From: Streptomyces catenulae
GTDB lineage: Bacteria; Actinomycetota; Actinomycetes; Streptomycetales; Streptomycetaceae
Assembly: GCF_000718015.1 (NCBI RefSeq)
Contig: NZ_JODY01000044.1
Coordinates: 1-46,177, forward strand
DNA: 46,177 nt
Direction: 5' to 3'
Shown in pieces: positions 37,190 through 45,979 of the stretch. The notes beneath the pieces are model-generated. The model made no database searches. It was not told where the DNA came from and saw only the letters and a program-made list of their open reading frames with translations. The position numbers and the translations under genes were made by a program. Numbering within the stretch: the first letter of the stretch is position 1; each line of letters begins with the position of its first letter.

Positions 37190-37310
37190 GTCGTCCGTCC
37201 GGCCCACGGCCCCCGGCCGTTGCGGGAACGCCCGGAAGAGCCGGTGGTCGGCCGGGCGCAGCTGTGGATAACCCGGGCCGTTGTCGTACGGGCGTGCGAG
37301 GATGGCGGGC

Positions 37311-37670
37311 ATGGGGATCTTCAGCAGGCGCGGCGGCGCCGAACCGCCGCCCGTCACCGGGCCGTTCCGCTTCACCGTCACCAACGTCTTCGTCGTACCC
37401 GTGCGCGGGGTGGTCTTCACCGGGCAGGTGGTGTCCGGGGCGATACGGACCGGGCAGCGGGCGCGGCTGCCGCTGCCCACGGGCCCGCGGGAGGCGACGG
37501 TCGCGGCCATCGAGGTCCGCCGCCGCAAGCGCGGCCATGCCGCCGAGGGCGAGGAGGCGGCCCTGTATCTCGACGGAGTCACCGCCGCCGACCTCCCGCG
37601 CGACCTCGCCGCGGGCGGCGCCGTGCTGGACCCCGGCCCGTTGCGGGGCCTGGAGATCACCGGCGGGTGA
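37311..37670 (+). CDS. Stand-alone EF-Tu domain II-like beta-barrel protein
   Basis: A 119-residue protein without a GTPase domain. After MGIFSRRGGAEPP the sequence PFRFTVTNVFVVPVRGVVFT, GQVVSGAIRTGQRARLPLPT, TVAAIEVRRRKRGHAAEGEE follows the pattern of EF-Tu/translation-factor domain II (FxxxVxxVFxxPxRGxVxTGxVxSGxIxxGD, then xVxxIExxxK). Function unknown; the barrel fold could bind RNA or a protein partner. Start chosen at ATG 37311 (GAGG upstream); ATG 37302 is the alternative. A GC-rich hairpin follows (37674-37696). Confidence 0.75.
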   Translation: MGIFSRRGGAEPPPVTGPFRFTVTNVFVVPVRGVVFTGQVVSGAIRTGQRARLPLPTGPREATVAAIEVRRRKRGHAAEGEEAALYLDGVTAADLPRDLAAGGAVLDPGPLRGLEITGG

Positions 37671-37673
37671 CGC

Positions 37674-37696
37674 CCGGCCGGTCCCGGACCGGCCGG
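37674..37696 (+). terminator. Stem-loop after the EF-Tu-domain-like gene
   Basis: CCGGCCGGTCC and GGACCGGCCGG separated by one base, giving a stem of about 9 bp with a small loop, just after the stop. Confidence 0.5.
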
Positions 37697-37778
37697 TGGC
37701 CCCGTCCGGCCGCGCCGGGGGCGCGTCCGCGCGGGGCCACGGAAGGGGTGGGCCGCGGTGGTCGGTGCGGCCCGGGGG

Positions 37779-37973
37779 TCAGGACTGCGGCGGCTGACCC
37801 TTGTCGCCGCCCCCGCCGAACTCGTCCTTCAGCCGATCCTGGCCCTTGTCGACCTGACCGCTGTACTTCCCCTGGGTCCGCTTGTCGACGTAGTCGCCGG
37901 CCTTGTCGATGCCCTTGCCGGTCTGTTCCTCGTGGCCTTTGAGCATGGACTTGAGCTTGTCGAGCATGGACAT
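37779..37973 (-). CDS. MT0933-like antitoxin family protein, no adjacent toxin
   Basis: A 64-residue hydrophilic protein: MSMLDKLKSMLKGHEEQTGK, GIDKAGDYVDKRTQGKYSGQ, VDKGQDRLKDEFGGGGDKG. The DKL.., GID.AGD..D..T.GKY..QVDKG pattern is that of the MT0933/Rv0909 antitoxin-like family. No toxin gene is next to it, so in this genome it may be a stress-related small protein rather than an antitoxin. GGGAGG lies 7 nt before the ATG. Confidence 0.8.
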   Translation of the reverse strand: MSMLDKLKSMLKGHEEQTGKGIDKAGDYVDKRTQGKYSGQVDKGQDRLKDEFGGGGDKGQPPQS

Positions 37974-38164
37974 GGGTCATCCTCCCTCACGACGATCCCC
38001 GTCCGCTCCAGCATCGCCCCCGCTCCGGCACCCCGCATCCTCGCGGCCTGCGGGGCCCGGGTGGCGGCGCCGTCACCCGGCCGGGCCACGGATACGGACC
38101 TGGGCGGCGCAGCGGCGGCCCGTCCGGCGGGCGCGGCGTGCGGGCACCGGCCCAGAATGCAGCG

Positions 38165-38380
38165 GTGACCGATGAACACCGCACGCCCGACGGGCCCGCG
38201 CCCCGCCGGATCAGCCGCGACGAGGAGCGTCGGCGGGCCCGGTCCACGCTGGCCGGCCGGGCCCGGGACGCGGGGGAGCTGTCCCTGCTGCTGGACATGC
38301 TCGACCTCGACCCGGGCCACGACGGCTACCCCGAGGAGGACGGGTCCGCCGCCTCCCCGGACGACGGCCGCCCGCCGTGA
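38165..38380 (+). CDS. Small hypothetical protein
   Basis: A 71-residue charged protein: MTDEHRTPDGPAPRRISRDE, ERRRARSTLAGRARDAGELS, LLLDMLDLDPGHDG. One amphipathic helix (RRRARSTLAGRARDAGELSLLLDML region) between acidic/Pro-rich ends. GTG start 38165; no good Shine-Dalgarno. Its codon usage is typical. The function is unknown. Confidence 0.55.
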   Translation: MTDEHRTPDGPAPRRISRDEERRRARSTLAGRARDAGELSLLLDMLDLDPGHDGYPEEDGSAASPDDGRPP

Positions 38381-38419
38381 CCCGGGGCGCCCGGACGCCC
38401 GCCGCCCGGACCCGTACGC

Positions 38420-41400
38420 TCACCGTGCCGCTCGCGTCAGCCGCAGCGTGACCAGCTGGAACGGCCGCAGCGCCAGCCGCACCGCCGCGCCGTCGCGGAC
38501 GGCACGCGGGCCGTCGGCCACCGGGCGCTCCAGCAGATCGGTGACGGCCACCCCCGACACCTCGAACGACGGGGTGAGCGTCGCGGTGGCGCGCGCACCG
38601 TGCGCCTCGTGCAGCCGCACCACCACATCGCCGCTGCCGTCGTCCGCGAGCTTGACCGCCGTCACCACCACCGACTCCTCGGCGACGGAGACCAGCGGCG
38701 CCACCGGGCCCGCGCCCGTCACCCGCCGCTCCGGCAGGTTGATGCGGTGGCCCTCGCGCACCGCACCGCCGATGTCCGCACCGGGCACCAGCGCGTACCC
38801 GAAGCGGTGCACCCCGTGGTCGGTCTCCGGGTCCGGGAAGCGCGGGGCGCGCAGCAGGGAGAGCCGGACCGTGGTCGTGGTGCCCGCCTCGCCGGGCGCC
38901 TCCCGCACGGCGCGGGTCACGTCGTGCCCGTACGTCGCGTCGTTCACCAGCGCCACCCCCCAGTCGGGCTCCGCGAGATGGACGAAGCGGTGCGCGCACG
39001 CCTCGAACTTCGCCGCCTCCCAGCTGGTGTTGGTGTGCGTGGGCCGGTACAGATGCCCGAACTGTGTCTCCGCCGCGTACCGGTCGGTGTGCAGATCCAG
39101 CGGGAAGGCGGCTTTGAGGAACTTCTCCGTCTCGTGCCAGTCGACCTCCGCCGTCAGGTCGACCCGCCCCGCGCCCCGGGCGAGCGTCACCGTCTGCACG
39201 GCACGGGAGGCGCCGAACCGCCGGGTGACCCGCACCGTCACCGCCTCGCCGGTGGACGCCGCGAGCACCACCTCGTCCGCGTCGGTCAGCTCGGTCACGG
39301 TGTTCCGGTAGAACGCGTCCACGTCCCAGGCGTCCCACATGTTCGGGAAATCCGGGTGCAGCTGGAGCAGATTGGCGGCGCCGCCCGGCGCCACACACTC
39401 CCGCCCCGCCGCCAGGTCGTACACCGACACCAGCAGCCCCCGACCGTCGACCTCCACCCGCAGCACGCCGTTGACCAGCACGAACCCGCCGCCCTCGCGC
39501 GGCTCGGCGGTCACCGGACCGCCCTCGGACACCGCCTCGGCCAGCCCTCCGGCGGCGACCCGGGAGCGGGCGTGCGGCGCCGCGTTCGCCGTCAGCTCCC
39601 GCTCCCCGTCCCCGGCCAGCGCCGCCAGCGCGCCCGCGACGATCTCCTCCAGCTCCGCCGCGACCGCCGCATACGTCCGCGCCGCCTCCCGGTGCACCCA
39701 GGCGATCGACGAACCGGGCAGGATGTCGTGGAACTGGTGCAGCAGCACCGTCTTCCAGAGCCTGTCCAGCGCCGCGTACGGATACGGACGACCGGCCGTC
39801 ACCGCGGCGGTCGCCGACCACAGTTCCGCCTCCCGCAGCAACTGCTCACTGCGGCGGTTGCCGCGCTTGGTACGCGCCTGGCTGGTCAGCGTCCCGCGGT
39901 GCAGCTCCAGATACAGCTCACCCACCCAGACCGGCGCCTCGGGGTACTCCGCCTCCGCCGCCGCGAAGAAGTCCGCCGGTTTCTCCCACACCACCACCGG
40001 CGAACCGTCCAGATCCCGCACCCGCCGCGCCTTCGCGACCATCTCCCGGGTGGTACCGCCCCCGCCGTCACCCCACCCGGTCGGCGCCAGCGACCGCCGC
40101 GCCACCCCCTTCTCCTTGAAGTTCCGCGCCGCGTGCGCCAGCTGCGCCCCGGACATCTCGCAGTTGTATGTGTCGACCGGCGGGAAGTGCGTGAAGATCC
40201 GGGTGCCGTCGATGCCCTCCCAGCGGAAGGTGTGGTGCGGGAAGGAGTTCGTCCGGCTCCAGGAGATCTTCTGCGTCAGCAGCCACCGGGCGCCCGCCGC
40301 CTTGATGATCTGCGGCAACCCCGCGGCGAACCCGAACGTGTCCGGCAGCCACACCTCGTCGTTCTCGACGCCGAACTCCTCCAGGAAGAACCGCCGCCCG
40401 TGCACGAACTGCCGCGCCATCGCCTCCGACCCCGGCATGTTGGTGTCCGACTCCACCCACATCCCGCCCGCCGGGACGAACCGGCCCGCCGCCACCGCCT
40501 CCTTGACCTTCGCGTACACCGCGGGCCGGTGCTCCTTGAGCCAGGCGTACTGCTGCGCCTGGCTCATCGCGAACACGAACTCCGGCTCGTCCGCCAGCAA
40601 CGCCGTCATGTTCGACGCGGTACGCGCCACCTTCCGCACCGTCTCCCGCAGCGGCCACAGCCACGCCGAGTCGATGTGCGCGTGCCCCACCGCGCTGATC
40701 CGGTGCGCCGACGCCCCCGCGGGCACCGCCAGCACCTCCCGCAGCCGCTCCCGCGCCGCCGTCGCCGTACCGCCCACGTCCTGGAGGTCCACCGCGTCCA
40801 GCGCCCGGCCGACCGCCCGCAGGATCTCCCAGCGGCGCCCCGCCTCCACCGGCAGCTCGGCCATCAGCTCGCCCAGCACCTCCAGATCCTGGATCAGCTC
40901 CCACACCTCCTGGTCGAAGACGGCCAGATCCATCCGGGCCAGCCGGTACAGCGGCGCGTCGCCCGCGGTCTCCGGATCGCCCAACGGTGTGGGCCGGAAC
41001 GGCGGATCGCCCATGATCTCCGGGTTCGACGCCGCCTCCAGATGCCACTCGACGCGTTCACCGCCGCGCACCGGGGCGCCGACCCGCACCCACTGGTTGC
41101 GCGGGCTCAGCCCCTTGACCGGCGCACCGTCCGGCGTGTGGACCAGCGCCTCGCACTGGAAGCCCGGCTGCCGCTCGTCGAACCCGAGGTCGAGCACCGC
41201 CTCCACGGTCCGCCCCGCCCACTCCCGGGGCACCTCACCGGTCACCTTGAACCAGGTCGTCCCCCAGGGCGCGCCCCAGGCGTCCCCGACGGCCACGGGG
41301 GAGTGCGGCGCCGCGATCCCCTCCGCCACCGGGACCGGCTCCCCCGGGGCGACCCAGGCGGAGACCTCCAGCGGTACGGATACGGGGTACAGCGCGGGCC

Positions 41401-41461
41401 GGATGCGTTCGGCGAGGACCCGGGCGAGACGGGCTTCGGTCAGGGCGCGGTCGTCGTGCAT
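38420..41461 (-). CDS. Alpha-mannosidase, GH38
   Basis: A 1013-residue GH38 enzyme removing terminal alpha-mannose, zinc dependent. The N-terminal sandwich region (about 1-250) precedes the catalytic barrel: HRISAVGHAHIDSAWLWPLR (zinc HxD) and PAGGMWVESDTNMPGSEAMA, whose Asp is the expected nucleophile. WLPDTFGFAAGLPQIIKAAG follows, then LHQFHDILPGSSIAWVH. The C-terminal beta domains follow (WHETEKFLKAAFPLDL, ETQFGHLYRPTHTNTSWE). No signal peptide, so intracellular. ATG 41461 has GGAG 7 nt upstream. It lies 66 bp after the GH5-like gene on the same strand, probably one operon for use of mannosides taken up by a transporter encoded elsewhere. Confidence 0.96.
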   Translation of the reverse strand: MHDDRALTEARLARVLAERIRPALYPVSVPLEVSAWVAPGEPVPVAEGIAAPHSPVAVGDAWGAPWGTTWFKVTGEVPREWAGRTVEAVLDLGFDERQPGFQCEALVHTPDGAPVKGLSPRNQWVRVGAPVRGGERVEWHLEAASNPEIMGDPPFRPTPLGDPETAGDAPLYRLARMDLAVFDQEVWELIQDLEVLGELMAELPVEAGRRWEILRAVGRALDAVDLQDVGGTATAARERLREVLAVPAGASAHRISAVGHAHIDSAWLWPLRETVRKVARTASNMTALLADEPEFVFAMSQAQQYAWLKEHRPAVYAKVKEAVAAGRFVPAGGMWVESDTNMPGSEAMARQFVHGRRFFLEEFGVENDEVWLPDTFGFAAGLPQIIKAAGARWLLTQKISWSRTNSFPHHTFRWEGIDGTRIFTHFPPVDTYNCEMSGAQLAHAARNFKEKGVARRSLAPTGWGDGGGGTTREMVAKARRVRDLDGSPVVVWEKPADFFAAAEAEYPEAPVWVGELYLELHRGTLTSQARTKRGNRRSEQLLREAELWSATAAVTAGRPYPYAALDRLWKTVLLHQFHDILPGSSIAWVHREAARTYAAVAAELEEIVAGALAALAGDGERELTANAAPHARSRVAAGGLAEAVSEGGPVTAEPREGGGFVLVNGVLRVEVDGRGLLVSVYDLAAGRECVAPGGAANLLQLHPDFPNMWDAWDVDAFYRNTVTELTDADEVVLAASTGEAVTVRVTRRFGASRAVQTVTLARGAGRVDLTAEVDWHETEKFLKAAFPLDLHTDRYAAETQFGHLYRPTHTNTSWEAAKFEACAHRFVHLAEPDWGVALVNDATYGHDVTRAVREAPGEAGTTTTVRLSLLRAPRFPDPETDHGVHRFGYALVPGADIGGAVREGHRINLPERRVTGAGPVAPLVSVAEESVVVTAVKLADDGSGDVVVRLHEAHGARATATLTPSFEVSGVAVTDLLERPVADGPRAVRDGAAVRLALRPFQLVTLRLTRAAR

Positions 41462-41527
41462 GAGGGACTCCGTAACGTCGAGGAACCTGCGGTGAGCTGC
41501 GGGGACGGGGCGGGGGAGCGGGTGTGA

Positions 41528-42820
41528 TCAGGCGGGACGCCGGGCCGCGGCGCCGAGCACCTCGTCCGGTGTCACCAGCTCCGTGATGCCGCGGGCCGCC
41601 CGACGGTCCGCGTCGCCGGTGTGCCGGTCCAGCACCAGCGCGGGCCGGCCCCCGTCGGCCGCCAGCCGGGCCCACGCCTCGAAGACCGGCCCGCCCGGGG
41701 CGCACACCGACCGATGCGGCGCCGTCTCCGGATCGCCCACGTCGACGACGAGCGCGGTGGTGCGCGGCGCGGGGCGGGGCGGCCGGGCGCGGCAGGCGGC
41801 GGCCCGCGCGGCGAGGGCGTGCGCCGCCGGTTTCGCCGTCCCGCCGGTGGTGAACAGCCCCAGCCCGTACTCCAGCTCCGGGAAGTCCGCCAGCGCCCGG
41901 TCCACGTCGTGCGAGCACCACCACGTCACGCCCCACACACCCGTGCAGTCCAGCGCGGCGTCGACGGTGGCGGCGGTGAAGCGGGCGACGCCGTCCGGCG
42001 GGATGTGCGGCGCCGGGGCGCCGACCTCCTGGAGCCACACCGGGCGGTGCGGATCGTCGGCCCAAGCCTTCGACAGCTCGATCAGATACGCGGCGTGCCG
42101 CTCCGTCGCCACACCGGTCGCGCCGTGGCGCTGCGCCGTCCCGTTGAACACCCAGGAGTGCACCGCCGTCACCGCGCCCAGCCGGGCGGCGTGCGCGGGC
42201 GTGAAGGGGTGACCGTCCTGGTACCAGGCGGCGTCGTAGGCGGCGTGCAGATGCGGCCGCCCCGGCGCCCCGCGCTCACAGGCGGCCAGCATCAGCTCCA
42301 GCCACGCCCCGGCCTGCGCCGCGTCGATCCGGTCCGGATCGGGGTGCGGACCGTCCGCGAACTGGTTGAACTCGTTGCCGACCGTCATCCCGAGGAACGC
42401 GGGCCGGTCGGCGAGGGCAGCGGCCAGCGTCCGCAGGTACTCCTGCTGCCCGGCGCGGACCTCCGGATCGGTGAACAGGCTCCGGCGGTGCCAGGTCCGC
42501 GTCCAGGCGGGCAGGAAGTCGAAGCTCGACAGATGCCCCTGGAGGCCGTCGACGGCGACGTCGAGCCCCCGCTCGGCGGCCGCGTCCGCCAGCGCCACCA
42601 GCTGCTCCACGGCGCGCGGCCGGATCAGCGTCCGGTTGGGCTGGAACAGCGGCCACAGCGGGAAGACGCGGACATGGTCGAGGCCGAGCCCGGCGACGGC
42701 GTCCAGATCGGCGCGCACCGCGTCCAGGTCGAAGTCGAGCCAGTGGTGGAACCACCCCTGCGACGGCGTGTAGTTGACGCCGAACCGCGGCGGTCGGCGG
42801 TCGGTTTCCTGCTCGGGCAT
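41528..42820 (-). CDS. GH5-like glycoside hydrolase (clan GH-A)
   Basis: A 430-residue TIM-barrel glycosidase. RFGVNYTPSQGWFHHWLDFD, LGLDHVRVFPLWPLFQPN, the acid/base Glu in LGMTVGNEFNQF and the nucleophile Glu in RPVWLQEVGAP fit clan GH-A. WGVTWWCSHDVDRALADFPE is near the end of the barrel, then a small C-terminal domain. No signal peptide, so it should act on imported oligosaccharides; the neighbouring alpha-mannosidase suggests mannose-containing substrates (inference). Start is ATG 42820 with AGGAG 6 nt upstream; the frame is open to 43072 without homology. Confidence 0.85.
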   Translation of the reverse strand: MPEQETDRRPPRFGVNYTPSQGWFHHWLDFDLDAVRADLDAVAGLGLDHVRVFPLWPLFQPNRTLIRPRAVEQLVALADAAAERGLDVAVDGLQGHLSSFDFLPAWTRTWHRRSLFTDPEVRAGQQEYLRTLAAALADRPAFLGMTVGNEFNQFADGPHPDPDRIDAAQAGAWLELMLAACERGAPGRPHLHAAYDAAWYQDGHPFTPAHAARLGAVTAVHSWVFNGTAQRHGATGVATERHAAYLIELSKAWADDPHRPVWLQEVGAPAPHIPPDGVARFTAATVDAALDCTGVWGVTWWCSHDVDRALADFPELEYGLGLFTTGGTAKPAAHALAARAAACRARPPRPAPRTTALVVDVGDPETAPHRSVCAPGGPVFEAWARLAADGGRPALVLDRHTGDADRRAARGITELVTPDEVLGAAARRPA

Positions 42821-43136
42821 GACGGCTCCTGCGGGTCGGACGAACCGGCGGACACGGCGGTACGGGGCCCGGACCCCGCATCCCATGACCGCACCCTGGC
42901 CCGGATCGGGGGCGGAGAAACGCCGCGCCGCGACGGAGACCGCGAGCGTGGCCGGATGGCGACGCCCGACGCCGGGCACCTCCCGCGCCACCGGCCCCGC
43001 CCCGGGCCGCGCCCGCCGTTCCACCGGGTGGCCCGCCCCGTCGCCGTGCCACCCCACCCCTCCCGATGCCACACTGAGCCGGGTGGGGCGGCGCGCCCCG
43101 TCGCCCCGGCACCCGCCCCGTCAGGAGGCACGGCCC
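42821..43136. other. Divergent promoter region, GH5-like / SDR genes
   Basis: 316 bp between divergent genes. I see the two ribosome sites but no clear promoter hexamers, operator palindrome, or gene. Confidence 0.4.
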
Positions 43137-44696
43137 ATGGCCGACACCGCAGCGCCCGGCGGCCCGGACCCGGCCGCGCCCGACCCGGCCCCCGGCGCAC
43201 CCACCCCGCCCGAGCGCCCCCTCGCACTGGTCACCGGCGCCACCGGATACATCGGCGGGCGCCTCGTCCCCGAGCTGCTGGACGCCGGATTCGCGGTACG
43301 GGCCCTGGCCCGCACCCCGGAGAAGCTGCGCGACCACCCCTGGGCGGGCCGCACCGAGATCCGGCGGGGCGATGTCACCGACGTCGCCTCCGTCCGCGAG
43401 GCGCTCGACGGCGTCGACACCGCCTACTACCTGGTGCACGCCCTCGGCACCGGCGCCGCCTTCGAGGAGACCGACCGCCGCGCCGCCCGGATCTTCGCCG
43501 ACGAGGCCCGCGCCGCCGGAATCCGCCGCCTCGTCTACCTCGGCGGCCTCACCCCGCCCGACGTCCCGCGCAACCGGCTCTCCCCGCATCTGCGCTCCCG
43601 CGCCGAGGTCGCCGACATCCTCCTCGCCTCCGGCGTCCCCACCGCCGTGCTGCGCGCCGCGGTGATCATCGGCTCCGGCTCCGCCTCGTTCGAGATGCTC
43701 CGCTACCTCACCGAACGCCTCCCGGTGATGATCACGCCCAGCTGGGTCTCCACCCGCACCCAGCCCCTCGCCGTCCGTGACGTCCTGCGCTACCTCGTCG
43801 GCTGCGCCACCCTGCCCGACGACGTCTCCCGCGCCTTCGACATCGGCGGCCCCGACGTCCTCACCTACCGCGACATGATGCAGCGCTACGCCCGCGTCGC
43901 CGGGCTGCCCGGCCGGTTCATCGTGCCCGTGCCGGTGCTCACCCCCGCCCTGTCCAGCCACTGGGTCGGCCTGGTCACCCCCGTTCCCGGCAGCCTCGCC
44001 CGGCCGCTCGCCGAATCGCTGCGCCACGAGGTCGTCCGCCGCGAACACGATCTCGCCCGGTACGTCCCCGACCCGCCCGGATACCCGCTCCCGCTCGACG
44101 AGGCGCTGGAGCTGGCGCTGCGCCGGATCCGGGAGGCCAAGGTCGCCACCCGCTGGTCCAACGCCGCGGTCCCCGGCGCCCCCGCCGAGCCGCTGCCCAC
44201 CGACCCCGACTGGGCGGGCGGCAGCCTCTACACCGACCGCCGCCGACGCCTGGTGGACGCCACCCCCGAGGCGCTCTGGAACGTCGTCGAGGGCATCGGC
44301 GGCGAGCACGGCTGGTACTCGTTCCCCGCCGCCTGGGCGGTCCGGGGCCTGCTCGACCGGCTGGTCGGCGGCGTCGGGCTGCGCCGTGGCCGCCGCGACG
44401 CCGCCCGGCTGCGGGCCGGTGACTCCCTCGACTTCTGGCGGGTCGAGGAGATCGTCCCCGGGCGGCTGCTGCGGCTGCGCGCCGAGATGCGGCTGCCGGG
44501 CCTGGCCTGGCTGGAGCTGACCGTCGGCCGCGACGCCCGGGGCCGTACCGTCTACGGCCAGCGCGCCCTCTTCCACCCGCACGGACTGGCCGGACACGCC
44601 TACTGGTGGTCCGTCGCGCCCTTCCACGCCGCGGTGTTCGGCGGCATGGCCCGCAACATCGCGCACGCCGCGGAGAGTTCCCCCGGCGGCGGATAG
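43137..44696 (+). CDS. SDR-family NAD(P)-binding protein fused to DUF2867
   Basis: A 519-residue two-domain protein. After a 27-residue Ala/Pro-rich leader, an atypical SDR (NmrA/epimerase-like) begins with ALVTGATGYIGGRLVPELLD; DTAYYLVHALGTGAAFEETD and RLVYLGGLTP follow. The classical YxxxK is not evident, so it may not be a standard oxidoreductase. From about 365 to the end a DUF2867-like domain follows: DRRRRLVDATPEALWNVVEG, GDSLDFWRVEEIVPGRLLRL, HGLAGHAYWWSVAPFHAAVF. This fusion is common in actinobacteria; function unknown. AGGAGG lies 8 nt before the ATG. Confidence 0.9.
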   Translation: MADTAAPGGPDPAAPDPAPGAPTPPERPLALVTGATGYIGGRLVPELLDAGFAVRALARTPEKLRDHPWAGRTEIRRGDVTDVASVREALDGVDTAYYLVHALGTGAAFEETDRRAARIFADEARAAGIRRLVYLGGLTPPDVPRNRLSPHLRSRAEVADILLASGVPTAVLRAAVIIGSGSASFEMLRYLTERLPVMITPSWVSTRTQPLAVRDVLRYLVGCATLPDDVSRAFDIGGPDVLTYRDMMQRYARVAGLPGRFIVPVPVLTPALSSHWVGLVTPVPGSLARPLAESLRHEVVRREHDLARYVPDPPGYPLPLDEALELALRRIREAKVATRWSNAAVPGAPAEPLPTDPDWAGGSLYTDRRRRLVDATPEALWNVVEGIGGEHGWYSFPAAWAVRGLLDRLVGGVGLRRGRRDAARLRAGDSLDFWRVEEIVPGRLLRLRAEMRLPGLAWLELTVGRDARGRTVYGQRALFHPHGLAGHAYWWSVAPFHAAVFGGMARNIAHAAESSPGGG

Positions 44697-44710
44697 GGCC
44701 GGTACGCCGA

Positions 44711-44752
44711 ACGGCCGGTCCCGGCGGCGCGTCGCGCGCCGGGACCGGCCGT
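44711..44752. terminator. Bidirectional terminator between SDR and GH25 genes
   Basis: ACGGCCGGTCCCGG (44711-44724) pairs perfectly with CCGGGACCGGCCGT (44739-44752), 14-nt GC-rich loop. It lies in the 68-bp gap between convergent genes. Confidence 0.85.
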
Positions 44753-44764
44753 CACACGGGGCCG

Positions 44765-45640
44765 TCAGCCGTTGGCGAGTGCCTGCAGACGGCTGAAGGA
44801 GCCGTTGAAGCGGTTGCGGTCGCCGACCGTCTGCCCGCTGGAGGTGTACTGCCAGATGGTGTGGAAGTCCCAGCCCGCGGGCAGCTCACCCACGGATGAG
44901 CCGTACCGGGGGACCCACAGCGGGTTGGTCTTCCCGAACTTCTTGGAGTTGCCGGTGCACTGCTTCCACCAGTTGGTGGAGGTGTAGAGGACGGCGTCCC
45001 GCTTGGTCTCGGCGCGGTACGTCTTCAGGAAGTCCGCGATCCAGTCGATCATCGCGGCCTCGGTCTTGCCGTAGCAGGTCGAGCCGTAGGGGTTGTACTC
45101 CATGTCGAGCGCCCCGGGCAGCGTCTTGCCGTCCTTCGACCAGGCGCCGCCCTCCTTCGCGAAGTACTTCGCCTGCGAGGCGCCGCTGGAGTGGTCGGGC
45201 AGCGCGAAGTGGTACGCGCCGTGGATGATCCCCGCGTCGTACGACCCCTTGTACTGCTGGGTGAAGTACGGGTTCTTGTAGGTCGTTCCCTCGGTCGCCT
45301 TCACGTACGCGAAACGCACCCCGCTCTGCCGCAGCGCGGGCCAGCCGACGTTGCCGTTGTGGCTGGAGACGTCGACGCCGTTGACCGACGAAGCCGCGTT
45401 GGACTCCGTCGTCCCCGGGTCGTCCGTGTCCTTGCCACCGGCCCGGTCGCCGCCCTCGTGGGCGGCGATGGTGGAGCCCATCCAGTCCTGCTCGGGGTGG
45501 GCGGGCTCCTGGCCGTTTCCGGTGGCGGCCACCGCGGCGGTGGGCAGCGCGAGCGGCAGGGCGAGCGCGGTGAGGACGATAAGGGTTCCGGCCGTGACGG
45601 GGATCGCACGGCGGGCGGGACCGGAACTGCGCAAGGGCAT
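44765..45640 (-). CDS. Secreted GH25 muramidase (lysozyme)
   Basis: A 291-residue secreted N-acetylmuramidase cleaving peptidoglycan. The signal peptide lies at about 1-38 (VTAGTLIVLTALALPLALP, then AAVAA), followed by a 45-residue acidic linker. The GH25 barrel spans about 87-291: NGVDVSSHNGNVGWPAL (catalytic Asp), RFAYVKATEGTTYKNPYF, HGAYHFALPD, GALDMEYNPYG (catalytic Asp/Glu), LYTSTNWWKQCTG, WQYTSSGQTVGDRNRFNG. No binding repeats. GGAGG lies 6 nt before the ATG. An 8-bp inverted repeat lies 30-65 bp upstream of the start. Confidence 0.95.
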   Translation of the reverse strand: MPLRSSGPARRAIPVTAGTLIVLTALALPLALPTAAVAATGNGQEPAHPEQDWMGSTIAAHEGGDRAGGKDTDDPGTTESNAASSVNGVDVSSHNGNVGWPALRQSGVRFAYVKATEGTTYKNPYFTQQYKGSYDAGIIHGAYHFALPDHSSGASQAKYFAKEGGAWSKDGKTLPGALDMEYNPYGSTCYGKTEAAMIDWIADFLKTYRAETKRDAVLYTSTNWWKQCTGNSKKFGKTNPLWVPRYGSSVGELPAGWDFHTIWQYTSSGQTVGDRNRFNGSFSRLQALANG

Positions 45641-45671
45641 CGAGTGCCTCCGAAAGCCATCGGTGAGGTCG

Positions 45672-45704
45672 TTATCGGCGGACGTGGAACATATCTGCCG
45701 ATAA
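45672..45704. promoter_or_regulatory. Inverted repeat upstream of the GH25 gene
   Basis: TTATCGGC (45672-45679) and GCCGATAA (45697-45704), perfect 8-bp arms with a 17-bp spacer, in an unusually A/T-rich stretch (45670-45722) 32-64 bp upstream of the start. Candidate operator. Confidence 0.5.
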
Positions 45705-45838
45705 GAAGACGTATACGCTAATCCGTACACGCCGAAGACCCGATGGCCCGTCAGTCCGCCATTCAGCCGGTCGTTCTCACCCGGTCGGACCCGTCTGACG
45801 GCGTGTCTCCGCACTTCGGGCACCCCGGTGTGCAAACG

Positions 45839-45873
45839 CCGCAGCGGGCCCCGGTGAACGGGACCCGCTGCGG
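45839..45873 (-). terminator. Terminator after the transglycosylase gene
   Basis: CCGCAGCGGG (45839-45848) pairs perfectly with CCCGCTGCGG (45864-45873); 15-nt loop, 106 nt past the stop. Confidence 0.65.
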
Positions 45874-45979
45874 GCTGCGGACGAGGCGCACGCGCCAGTC
45901 GCCCCGGTCCGCGGTCTCGGTGGCGCGCGGTCCGGCGTGGTGCCGGGGCGCGCGCCCGTCAGCGCGGTGTCACTCCGTG

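Larger units (their letters stand above)
45641..45979. other. Intergenic region between GH25 and transglycosylase genes
   Basis: 339 bp. The left part is the A/T-rich promoter of the GH25 gene; the terminator of the transglycosylase gene lies at 45839-45873. No gene is seen. Confidence 0.5.

Noticed and set aside
36798..37271. GTG-started frame running through the csp leader and gene in another frame
   Set aside because: It overlaps the whole csp gene out of frame, and its codon pattern is that of a shifted frame.
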